Shown here: positions 41,306-48,511 of the stretch, piece by piece
Position numbering within the stretch: the stretch's first letter is position 1
How the letters are laid out: every line of letters starts with the position of its first letter
Made by a program: the position numbers and the translations under genes
Origin: JACQFK01 sp036383955
GTDB lineage: Bacteria > Planctomycetota > MHYJ01 > JACPRB01
DNA length: 64,000 bases
Assembly: GCA_036383955.1 (NCBI GenBank)
Contig: DASVNH010000173.1
Location: 16,343 to 80,342, forward strand
Direction of reading: 5' to 3'
Notes under the pieces: generated by a model
Database searches by the model: none
What the model was told of the DNA's origin: nothing
Seen by the model: only the letters and a program-made list of their open reading frames with translations

Positions 41306-42784
41306 TTAGCGCGCGAAGCGGGTCGGGGTCAGGAGCGTGAGGGCGTTCAGGGCCGTCGCGTAGACGGTGCCGCCCACGCCGCTCCAGCGGTCGACGGGCG
41401 CCCAGGAGCCGGCCGCGCAGCCTTCGCGCCGCTGGTTCTCGACGAGCGCGGTCCGGACCTTCTCGTTCCAGCGCTTCCATCCGGGGCCCTGGGGCCCCTC
41501 CCGCTGAAACAGCGCCAGGGTTCCGAAGTGCCAGTAGTAGTAGTCGATCCGGTGGGCGTCCCAGACGGGAAGATCCTTGAGGAGCAGATCGCTTCCGGCG
41601 CGGCAGGCGTCGCTCGAGGCCGGCTCTCCCAGAAGCAGCCGGATCAGCACCGCGCCCGCCGTCAGCGTCTCGTGGTGGTCGAAGGCCTCGTTCATGCCGG
41701 GGATGAACACCTTTCCCGTGCCGGGCGCGTTGTAGCCCGCCCGGAAAAACGCCGGATCCGTCACGGACTCGATCCAGGCCTTCCCCCCGTCGAAGTTGAC
41801 CGCGGGGACGTCGACCCCCGCGTGCCACGCCACGCGCAGCGACAGGGCCGCCCACATCGTGACCGACGTGTCGTTGTCGCCGGCCAGGGGCGTGTAGCGC
41901 CAGCCCGCGCCGGGATTCTGGGCGGCCAGCGTGAACTCGGCCGCGCGCAGCGCCGGGTCGCGGAGGAAGTCGGGCTTCCCCAGGCCGTACGCGTCCGCCA
42001 GCGCCAGCGCCGCGAGCACGTGGCCGTACATGTGCTTGACCGTGGTCCGGTCGCCCACGCCGCCCGCGCGCTCCTGCTTGCCCAGGAGCCATTTCAGCCC
42101 TTTCTCGACGACGGGGTCGTCGGGGCCGCGGCCCGCCCCCGTGAAAGCCAGCAGCGCCAGCGCGGTGACCCCGACGTCCTGAGCCTCCTCGCCTTTCTTG
42201 CCCGCGCAGTCGCAGCGGACGTCGCGCACCGCCCACGAGCCGTCGGGCGACTGGTGCCGCTCCAGCCACTTCAGCGCGGCCTTCACGGCCGGCTCCGGCG
42301 CCGCGCGCTTCGCCCAGAGCTTGCCGCGGGCATTCAGCGTCCGCAGCCGTTCCAGGAGCTCGAAGGCCCGGGCCCGGACTTCCGGCTCCTCGGCGTCGAG
42401 CCCCTCTCGCAGGGCAGCTTCCGCCTTCGGACCGAGCTTCAGGAGCGCGTCGGCCGCGCGGGTTCGCGCCTCGACGTCCTCCTCCCCCAGCCGCCGGACC
42501 AGGGCTACGGGGTCGTCCTGACGCGCCGCCGGAACCCCGACGTCCTCCGGATTCCGGAATAGGAGAGCGAACAGGCCCAGCAGGAGCAGCGCCGCGAAGC
42601 CCGCGTGCGGCCAGCGCGCGGGACGTAGGGCGAACGGCGCCGCCGGCACGCGGACCGCCGCCTCGAAAAGGTCGCGCTCGCGCCGCAGCCGCTCCAGCCC
42701 GGCGCGGCAGGCGCCGCAGCGCTCGAGATGATCGTCGGGGGCCGTCAGCCCGTAGGCGACGTCGCAGAGATCCTGGCAGGTCAT
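41306..42784 (-). CDS. Membrane protein with zinc-type anti-sigma motif, HEAT and prenyltransferase/squalene-cyclase-like toroid
   Basis: 492 residues from ATG 42784, overlapping the ECF sigma stop by four bases. Residues 1-35 have the zinc-binding anti-sigma motif HxxxCxxC (His19, Cys23, Cys26, in HLERCGACRAG). One membrane helix follows (61-76). Outside would be a HEAT-like stretch (about 85-150; VRRLGEEDVEARTRAADALLKLG) and an alpha/alpha toroid (about 165-490) with squalene-cyclase-type repeats (LKWLERHQSPDGSWAV, AALALADAYGL, GVGGTVYATALNALTLL). So an inner anti-sigma domain is tied to an outer toroid, implying signal reception. The sequence continues open upstream only through antisense coding. 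Confidence 0.88.
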   Translation of the reverse strand: MTCQDLCDVAYGLTAPDDHLERCGACRAGLERLRRERDLFEAAVRVPAAPFALRPARWPHAGFAALLLLGLFALLFRNPEDVGVPAARQDDPVALVRRLGEEDVEARTRAADALLKLGPKAEAALREGLDAEEPEVRARAFELLERLRTLNARGKLWAKRAAPEPAVKAALKWLERHQSPDGSWAVRDVRCDCAGKKGEEAQDVGVTALALLAFTGAGRGPDDPVVEKGLKWLLGKQERAGGVGDRTTVKHMYGHVLAALALADAYGLGKPDFLRDPALRAAEFTLAAQNPGAGWRYTPLAGDNDTSVTMWAALSLRVAWHAGVDVPAVNFDGGKAWIESVTDPAFFRAGYNAPGTGKVFIPGMNEAFDHHETLTAGAVLIRLLLGEPASSDACRAGSDLLLKDLPVWDAHRIDYYYWHFGTLALFQREGPQGPGWKRWNEKVRTALVENQRREGCAAGSWAPVDRWSGVGGTVYATALNALTLLTPTRFAR

Positions 42785-43299
42785 GGGCGGCTCCTTACGA
42801 GGTCGCGGATCTTCCGGATGGCCCGGTGCAGGCGGACGCGGACGTGCTCCACCGGCAGGCCCAGGAGCTCGGCGATCTTCGCCGGCTCGAAGCCGTGGCG
42901 CAGGCGCAGGAGGAACGGGGCGCGGTAGAGCGGGTCGAGCGACTCGACCGCCCGGGCGATCCGGACGAGGTCTTCCGCGCGATCCAGGGCGTCGTCGGGC
43001 GAGGGAGGGGCCTCGACCTCCGGCGCCGGGAGGGGACGTCGGTCGCGCCGGCCCTGGGCGCGGATCACGTTCGCGGCGATCGTGAAGACCCAGTGCTCGA
43101 ACGGAGCGACGGGCCGGTACGTCCCGAGGTTCGCGAGGGCCTTGAGGAAAGTTTCCTGGACGACGTCCTCCGCGTCCGCGCTGATGCCCAGCCAGGACTG
43201 GGCCATGGCGCGTAGCCCGGGGCCGCACGCCTCCAACAGGCGTTCCGCTTCATCCCGCGTCAGCGGGCGCGGCTCGAAGACGGCGGCCGGTTTCATCAC
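42781..43299 (-). CDS. ECF RNA polymerase sigma factor (second pair)
   Basis: 172 residues. Region 2 is clear (LEACGPGLRAMAQSWLGISADAEDVVQETFLKALANLGTY, with FEHWVFTIAANVIRAQGRR) and region 4 follows (VESLDPLYRAPFLLRLRHGFEPAKIAELLGLPVEHVRVRLHRAIRKIRDLV). It ends in an ATGA overlap with the membrane protein at 41306-42784, its likely anti-sigma partner. A GTACAATG motif lies just before the start. Upstream, 50 bases separate it from the cellulase gene, whose 3' end has a hairpin. Confidence 0.93.
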   Translation of the reverse strand: MMKPAAVFEPRPLTRDEAERLLEACGPGLRAMAQSWLGISADAEDVVQETFLKALANLGTYRPVAPFEHWVFTIAANVIRAQGRRDRRPLPAPEVEAPPSPDDALDRAEDLVRIARAVESLDPLYRAPFLLRLRHGFEPAKIAELLGLPVEHVRVRLHRAIRKIRDLVRSRP

Positions 43300-43349
43300 C
43301 TGTACAATGCGGAGGGGCCCTCCGCATAACAGGCTTTCGACGCCAGGAG

Positions 43350-45068
43350 TTAACGTTTACGCGTCGCGTAAACGTTCACCAGCAGCAGCGCGAGGAGAGC
43401 CGTCCAGGGGGAGGCGAAGGTCGCGGTGCCGCAGCCGCAGCCCGAGTCGTCCGAATCGTCCCCGCCTCCGCTGGAGACCGCGGGAGCCGGTGCCGGAGGA
43501 GGCGGCGCGGTGGGCGTCGCCGTGAGCGTCATCCGGTCGACGTTGAACGGCCCCGCGTCGACCGTGAAGCGCAGCACGTGGGCGCCGGCCGGAAGCGTCA
43601 GGTTCGACCGCGTGACCGTCGTCCAGGTCTGCCAGCCGCCCGTGTTCGGGACGGGGGTCGACGTCCCCAGCGCGGCGCCGTCGAGCTCCAGGTGAAAGCT
43701 CGCGCCGTCCATCGGCGTGGCGACCCGGACGTCGATCGCGTACGTGCCGGCCGCGACGTCGACGGCGAACTCCAGCCATTCGCCGGCCGCCGTCCAGCCG
43801 ACGTTGTAGCCGCCCGCGGTGGCTTCGATATCGACGCCCTCCGACGTCCGGTACTGCCCGCCCTGGTTGGCGGGGTCGCTGTCGTGGTAGGCGTCGAAGT
43901 CCTCGGCTTCGATCGTGCCGGGGACGGCGTGGGAAGTCGACGGGGGCGGCGGCGTCGTCGTGCCCGCGTACTGGACGGGGGCGAGGAAGGACGTCTTGGC
44001 CGTGTTGGTGCCCGTGTAGCCGTCGAGGAGGATCCCGCCCGTGTCCTGGGACTCGGGCGTCCAGCACCACCAGGTCCACGAAAGCCCCTTGGCCTGGATA
44101 TAGGACCGGAGGGCGTTGGCCCACTGCAGCTCGCGGTCGGCCTTGGGCTTGGACGGGTCGAGGAAGCTGCCCCATTCGCCGATCCAGATGGGCGCGATAC
44201 CCTCGTTGTGCACGAAGCCCCACTGCGTGTCCCAGTGCGTGGGCAGGTTGCCCGGGAAGCCGTTGGCCGTCTGGTGGAAGGTCTGGTCGAAGACGATCGG
44301 GCCGTAGTCGTGGATCGTGTAGACGAGGCGGTGGGGCACGCTGAGGGTCAGCGGGTGGTCCTTCACGCCGAGCAGCACGGCGCCCCACCAGCCCGCGGTC
44401 CCGTTGTACTGGTCCATGCCCTGGACGCAGATGAGCAGGTTCGGGTTCACCGAGAGGATCTCGTTCGCGCAGCGCTTGGCCGCCCAACGCCAGTTGTGCG
44501 CGACGTTGACGTTGTCCGCCTCCCAGGTCACGCCGTTGTGGACCTCGTTGAAGAGGTCGACGCCCACCACGGTCGGATTCGTCGTGTAGCGGCCCACGAG
44601 GGCCTTCCAGTTGGCGATCCACTGGGCCTCGCTGTGGGTCGCGTCGTACCAGTGCCCGCTCTCGCTGGCCCCGCCGCCCGCGAGGCGGTGGTAGTCGAGG
44701 ATGATCCGGATCCCGCGCGCTCCGGCGGAGGCCACGATCCGGTCCACGATCTCCAGGCAGGTGGGCCCGATGAGGTCGCCGTTCTTGACGGGGTCGATCG
44801 CCTCCGGCCGCGGCTTCGCTCCCCCGAAGATGTCGGTGGAGAAGGGCAGGCGGATCAGGTTGAAGCCGGCCGCCTTCATCTGGTCGAGGTGGTCCTCGAT
44901 CGAGCGGTTCGTCCCGCCCCAGAGCCCGTGCGGGATCCGGTTCTCGCTGTCCATCCCGTGCCAGTTCACCCCCGAGAACCTCACCACGGTCCCCGCCGCA
45001 TCCTTGATCAGGTTCCCGTCCGTGTGCCACCACCCTGCCTGTGAAACGAAAAGCGTAAGTGTAAGCAT
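43350..45068 (-). CDS. GH5 cellulase with CBM6 and a C-terminal surface-sorting-like tail
   Basis: 572 residues. Uncharged mini signal peptide (MLTLTLFVSQ). GH5 catalytic domain (about 12-365) with acid/base Glu175 in DLFNEVHN and nucleophile Glu298 in IWIGEWGSF. A Pro/Thr linker leads to a CBM6-type domain (about 385-515; GTIEAEDFDAYHD, GYNVGWTAAGEWLEFAVDV, NVDRMTLT). The tail has a Gly/Ser/Asp linker, SGCGCGTATF, a hydrophobic helix and RKR at the end, like MYXO-CTERM or GlyGly-CTERM sorting signals. Strong Shine-Dalgarno GGAGGTCGA. It follows the FecR-GH48 gene by ten bases, so both cellulases are in one operon. Confidence 0.93.
   Translation of the reverse strand: MLTLTLFVSQAGWWHTDGNLIKDAAGTVVRFSGVNWHGMDSENRIPHGLWGGTNRSIEDHLDQMKAAGFNLIRLPFSTDIFGGAKPRPEAIDPVKNGDLIGPTCLEIVDRIVASAGARGIRIILDYHRLAGGGASESGHWYDATHSEAQWIANWKALVGRYTTNPTVVGVDLFNEVHNGVTWEADNVNVAHNWRWAAKRCANEILSVNPNLLICVQGMDQYNGTAGWWGAVLLGVKDHPLTLSVPHRLVYTIHDYGPIVFDQTFHQTANGFPGNLPTHWDTQWGFVHNEGIAPIWIGEWGSFLDPSKPKADRELQWANALRSYIQAKGLSWTWWCWTPESQDTGGILLDGYTGTNTAKTSFLAPVQYAGTTTPPPPSTSHAVPGTIEAEDFDAYHDSDPANQGGQYRTSEGVDIEATAGGYNVGWTAAGEWLEFAVDVAAGTYAIDVRVATPMDGASFHLELDGAALGTSTPVPNTGGWQTWTTVTRSNLTLPAGAHVLRFTVDAGPFNVDRMTLTATPTAPPPPAPAPAVSSGGGDDSDDSGCGCGTATFASPWTALLALLLVNVYATRKR
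43352..43376. terminator. Perfect 12-bp-arm hairpin inside the 3' end of the GH5 gene
   Basis: AACGTTTACGCG, one base, CGCGTAAACGTT. It encodes the last residues (NVYATRK region) of the cellulase and overlaps its stop codon. It has no T-tract; it may attenuate readthrough into the second sigma-factor gene. Confidence 0.6.
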
Positions 45069-45078
45069 TCGACCTCCA

Positions 45079-47190
45079 CTATTGGAGCCGGGCGAACTCG
45101 GCGTTCGCGACGGCCACCTCCACCTGCGCCCAGAAGCGGTGATACCGGAAGGTCCGGGCGCCCGGCCGCGCGTACCACGGCCGGAGCTTCAGGAACGTCG
45201 TCTCGCCCTTCGGGTGGGGGACCGTCTGGTCGAAGCGGGCGTAGTCGGCCCGCTCCTCCGGATTCGAGACCCCCAGGGCGTCCCGGTGCGCCCAGATCCC
45301 GTCCAGCAGCGCCTTCGCCAGGGCGCGGGCTTCGACGTCCCCCGCCGCCGCCGCCCAGAACGCGAGAGCCCGGGCCGTCGCCCCGGCCACCCCGACGTCC
45401 TGCGTCTCCGCCGTCACCCGGACGCTCTTCCCGTTCCAGGCCAGCGTCGCGGGAATCGCGTAGCCGCCGGGCGTCGCGCGGACGACGGTCTTGATCCAGG
45501 CCGCCCAGCGCTCGACGACCGGCTTCGCGCGCGGATCCTTCGAGACCAGCAGGTACTGCGCGAGGCGGTCCATCGACCAGGCCTGCCAGCCGAACCATTC
45601 GTTGGAGGGCGGGTCCTGGAAGACGGGGTGCGGGTTGAACGTCAGCGCGGCGCCGTCGATGTCGTAGCCGCCCGCGATGGCGCCCTCCGGCGACTGGAGG
45701 TCGGCGTACATCGCGAGCTGCTTCTCGAGGCTCCTCGCCCAGGCGGGCGAGTCCTTGAGCGCCCAGGCGGCCATCGGGTTCTGGTAGCCGAAGTGCGCCT
45801 GGCTCGCGCCGCTGCGCCAGGCCCAGCCGTCTTTCGCGCCGATCGAGCCGCCCCATCCGAACGCCCAGCCGATCAGGCCGTGCTCGCCCCGGAAGCGCTT
45901 GTCGTGGAGCGCGTAGCGGAGAGAGTCTCCCATCCGCTTCTCGTCCGGCAGCGGCGTCCCCGGCTTCGCCCAGACCCGCGCCCAGTACGCCGCCTGGATG
46001 GCCCGCGCCTCGGCGTCCGGCGCGCAGACGTAGCGCCATTGCGGCGCGTCCGACTTCACGAAGAGCCCCACGTGGCTCGGCCCCGGGTCCCACGACGGAT
46101 GCGGGATCGTCTCCCAGACCGACTCGTCCGGCCCGCGCTGGAACGTGTTCACGAAGCCGTTGCGCGCGGCGCAATCGCCCCGACGTCCGAAGCCGTAGAC
46201 GTTGTCCGCGTCGATCAGCCAGTGCATGACGTACAGCTCGCGCGCGCGGAGTGGATCGGCCTCGGCTTTCGAGCCATCCTCGCCGACGGGATAGTCTTCG
46301 ATCCGCGCCGCGTCGCGCATCGGCGTCATCGGCTTCTCAGGGTTGTAGAAGCCGAGCGAGGGCTGGTCGGCGGCCGTCGGGATCGCGACCTCCTCCATCT
46401 TCGCCCAGGCCTTCCGGTAGGGCGCCCAGTCGCCCGTGATCCGCCCGTAGGCGGCCTCGAGCCAGAGCCAGTAGCTGAAAGTTTCGCTCGTCGTCAGGTG
46501 CCCGTGGTCCGGCGCGTCCACGATCAGCGTCTCGACCGCGTGATAGGGCACGCCGTCGCGGCTGAAGTACCCGTTTTTCGGATCGTGGATCTTCCGGTAG
46601 AGATCAAGGAAGCGGTCGACCTCCACCGCCACGATTCTGTCCACGTAGGCCACCTGGCCGGCAGCGACGTCCCGGCCCGCGAAGCGCACGCGGCCCTCGC
46701 GGACCTCCAGACGCGTCGTGGAGAGGCGGAACTTCGTGCCGATCACGACGGCCTCCGCCTCCGGCGTGCGCAGGACCATGGGGTTTTTTTGCGGCGCGAC
46801 GTCCGCCTCGAGCTCGCCCGCGCGCAGCTCGAGAATCTTGGGGTCGTCGTCGACGACCACCATCTCCGCGCCGTCGAGCAGCGTGATCGTCGTGCCGTCC
46901 TCCCAGCGCTGAACGTGAGGGCCCCGGAGGACGCGCTCGCCGCGAAGAAGGAAGGCCGCCAGCACGGCCGCGGCGGCCGCGGCCGCGATCCAGACGCGGC
47001 GGCGGGGCGCGAAAGCCCGGAACCGCGCGGCGCCGGCGTCGACCTGGAACTGGACGGCGAGGGCCTGGTCGCGGCGGGAGGCCCTCGCGAACCGGTCGGC
47101 GAAGGCGGGATCGGCGGCGAGGCGGCGGTCGAGCTCGGCGATCTCCTCGGGCGTGGCGATGCCGTCGAGATAGCGGTCGATCAGGCTCAT
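45079..47190 (-). CDS. FecR-type anti-sigma receptor fused to a GH48 cellobiohydrolase
   Basis: 703 residues. Residues 1-45 form an anti-sigma helical domain (LIDRYLDGIATPEEIAELDRRLAADPAFADRF). Membrane helix 66-83. FecR domain 93-185 (EDGTTITLLDGAEMVV, VVIGTKFRLSTTRLEVREGRVRF). From about 190 to the end is a glycoside hydrolase family 48 domain: KNGYFSRDGVPYHAVETLIVDAPDHGH, TTSETFSYWLWLEA with the acid Glu236, MHWLIDADNVYGFG with the base Asp candidate, NTFQRGPDESVWETIPHPS and GYQNPMAAW. GH48 enzymes are processive cellulases of about 630 residues; this one is about 510. Its start overlaps the ECF sigma stop by four bases. It probably senses or cuts cellulose at the surface and signals to the sigma factor. 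Confidence 0.92.
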   Translation of the reverse strand: MSLIDRYLDGIATPEEIAELDRRLAADPAFADRFARASRRDQALAVQFQVDAGAARFRAFAPRRRVWIAAAAAAAVLAAFLLRGERVLRGPHVQRWEDGTTITLLDGAEMVVVDDDPKILELRAGELEADVAPQKNPMVLRTPEAEAVVIGTKFRLSTTRLEVREGRVRFAGRDVAAGQVAYVDRIVAVEVDRFLDLYRKIHDPKNGYFSRDGVPYHAVETLIVDAPDHGHLTTSETFSYWLWLEAAYGRITGDWAPYRKAWAKMEEVAIPTAADQPSLGFYNPEKPMTPMRDAARIEDYPVGEDGSKAEADPLRARELYVMHWLIDADNVYGFGRRGDCAARNGFVNTFQRGPDESVWETIPHPSWDPGPSHVGLFVKSDAPQWRYVCAPDAEARAIQAAYWARVWAKPGTPLPDEKRMGDSLRYALHDKRFRGEHGLIGWAFGWGGSIGAKDGWAWRSGASQAHFGYQNPMAAWALKDSPAWARSLEKQLAMYADLQSPEGAIAGGYDIDGAALTFNPHPVFQDPPSNEWFGWQAWSMDRLAQYLLVSKDPRAKPVVERWAAWIKTVVRATPGGYAIPATLAWNGKSVRVTAETQDVGVAGATARALAFWAAAAGDVEARALAKALLDGIWAHRDALGVSNPEERADYARFDQTVPHPKGETTFLKLRPWYARPGARTFRYHRFWAQVEVAVANAEFARLQ

Positions 47191-47687
47191 TCGGCGGCCG
47201 CCTTCCGCCGCAGGCAGTCTTCGAGGATCTCGCGGATGCGCGAGAGGGTCTTGTGGACGGCGTCGAGCGTGGTGCCGACCCGCCGGGCGATCTCGCCGAG
47301 CTTGAGAGCGCTCTCATACCGGAGGGCGAGCAGCCGGCGGGAGCGTTCCGGGAGTCGGCTCACGCAGTCGCGCAGCGGGCCCGGATCCTCGCGAAGGGGC
47401 TCGCTCCGGTCGTAGGCTTCGAGGATGCCGCGGATCGCGGCCGGCGAGAAGGCGAGGGGGATCCGGCGGGACCGCTCCTGGAGGATCTTGTTCGCGGCGA
47501 TTCCGCGGGCCCAGGCGCCGAAGGACCGGCCCGAGTCGTACTCGCCGTACTTCTGCCAGAGGACGAGGCTCGTTTCCTGGAAGAGGTCCTGGAGCACCGA
47601 GCGGTCGCGCACCACCGAGGCGAGGAAGGCCTTGAGGTCCCCCTGGTGGGCGACGAAGAGCTTCAGGAACTCCGCGTGGCGGTCCAT
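47187..47687 (-). CDS. ECF RNA polymerase sigma factor (cellulase operon)
   Basis: 166 residues of the Rhodopirellula/Verrucomicrobium-like sigma-70 group: region 2 (FVAHQGDLKAFLASVVRDRSVLQDLFQETSLVLWQKY, GRSFGAWARGIAANKILQERSRR) and region 4 (LPERSRRLLALRYESALKLGEIARRVGTTLDAVHKTLSRIREIL). Shine-Dalgarno GGAAGGAGAAGGCGG precedes ATG; a TAGAAT box is about 40-50 bases upstream. It is coupled by ATGA to the FecR-GH48 gene, its predicted membrane partner, and heads the operon with the GH5 cellulase. Confidence 0.95.
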   Translation of the reverse strand: MDRHAEFLKLFVAHQGDLKAFLASVVRDRSVLQDLFQETSLVLWQKYGEYDSGRSFGAWARGIAANKILQERSRRIPLAFSPAAIRGILEAYDRSEPLREDPGPLRDCVSRLPERSRRLLALRYESALKLGEIARRVGTTLDAVHKTLSRIREILEDCLRRKAAAE

Positions 47688-47746
47688 CCGCCTTCTCCTT
47701 CCGGCTGCGCGCCGTTATTGGACGGAGAAAGCGGATTCTACCGAAA

Positions 47747-48451
47747 CTACCAGCGCACGTGCAGGCCCACCGTCAGCGAGACGTTGTGGTTCGTATGGGT
47801 GTGCTCCTGGTTGAAGTCGGTGCGAAGGATGTCGATCAGAAACCCCGCGGAAAAGCTCAGGTGCTCGCCCATCTTCCACACGGCGCCGGGGTGCAGCGAG
47901 AAGATGGGGCCGGTGTCGCCGTCCGTGCCGGGGGCGTCGCTGTTGAAGCGGACGAGCCCGACCAGTCCGACCACGCCCAGCGTCAGGTCGGTGAGCGGGC
48001 TGCCGGTGGCGCCGAAGCCGAGACGGTAGACCTGGACCAGCGCGTCGTCGTCGCCGTCCTCGTCCTCCGTCTCCCAGCGCGAATACTCGAACGTCAGCGC
48101 CGGAATGAAGCTGACGTACGCGCTCCAGCCCACCCGGTCGGACAGGTCCAGGTCGTTGTCCCAGTGCGTGAGGATCGCCTGGACCCCCCAGCCGAACCCC
48201 GGCGGAGACGCGTCCTTCTTGCGCAGCTCCGCGAGCTTCTTGTGGGTCTCGCCCAGCTCCTGGTCGATCTTCTTCTGCTCGTTCCGGCGCTCGACCGCCT
48301 CGTCGCCCTTGCCCTTCTCGAGCGCCTCCTCGATCTGGCGGTCCAAGTCTTTCCGTTTCTTCTCCAGCTCCCCGATCCTGCGTTCGAGCGTCTTGGCGTC
48401 GTCCTGGAAGTCGACTTCCCACGGCATCGCGAGCAGCGCGGCGATCAGCAT
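47747..48451 (-). CDS. Coiled-coil outer-membrane-beta-barrel-like protein
   Basis: 234 residues from ATG 48451 with Shine-Dalgarno GGAGGAATC. Short uncharged signal (MLIAALLAMP). Residues 18-75 are a highly charged coiled coil (TLERRIGELEKKRKDLDRQIEEALEKGKGDEAVERRNEQKK and on, in several heptads). The remaining ~150 residues alternate hydrophobic and polar residues (VGWSAYVSFIPALTFEYSRWE, LTLGVVGLVGLVRFN, LSFSAGFLIDI, VSLTVGLHVRW) and end in an aromatic Trp, the pattern of an outer-membrane beta-barrel. It is divergent from the double esterase gene and precedes the sigma factor gene on the same strand by 59 bases. Confidence 0.82.
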   Translation of the reverse strand: MLIAALLAMPWEVDFQDDAKTLERRIGELEKKRKDLDRQIEEALEKGKGDEAVERRNEQKKIDQELGETHKKLAELRKKDASPPGFGWGVQAILTHWDNDLDLSDRVGWSAYVSFIPALTFEYSRWETEDEDGDDDALVQVYRLGFGATGSPLTDLTLGVVGLVGLVRFNSDAPGTDGDTGPIFSLHPGAVWKMGEHLSFSAGFLIDILRTDFNQEHTHTNHNVSLTVGLHVRW

Positions 48452-48511
48452 GATTCCTCCATTTTTCTGGTCTACTACGACGTACTGGAAAGCATGGCCG
48501 AGGGAATCACG

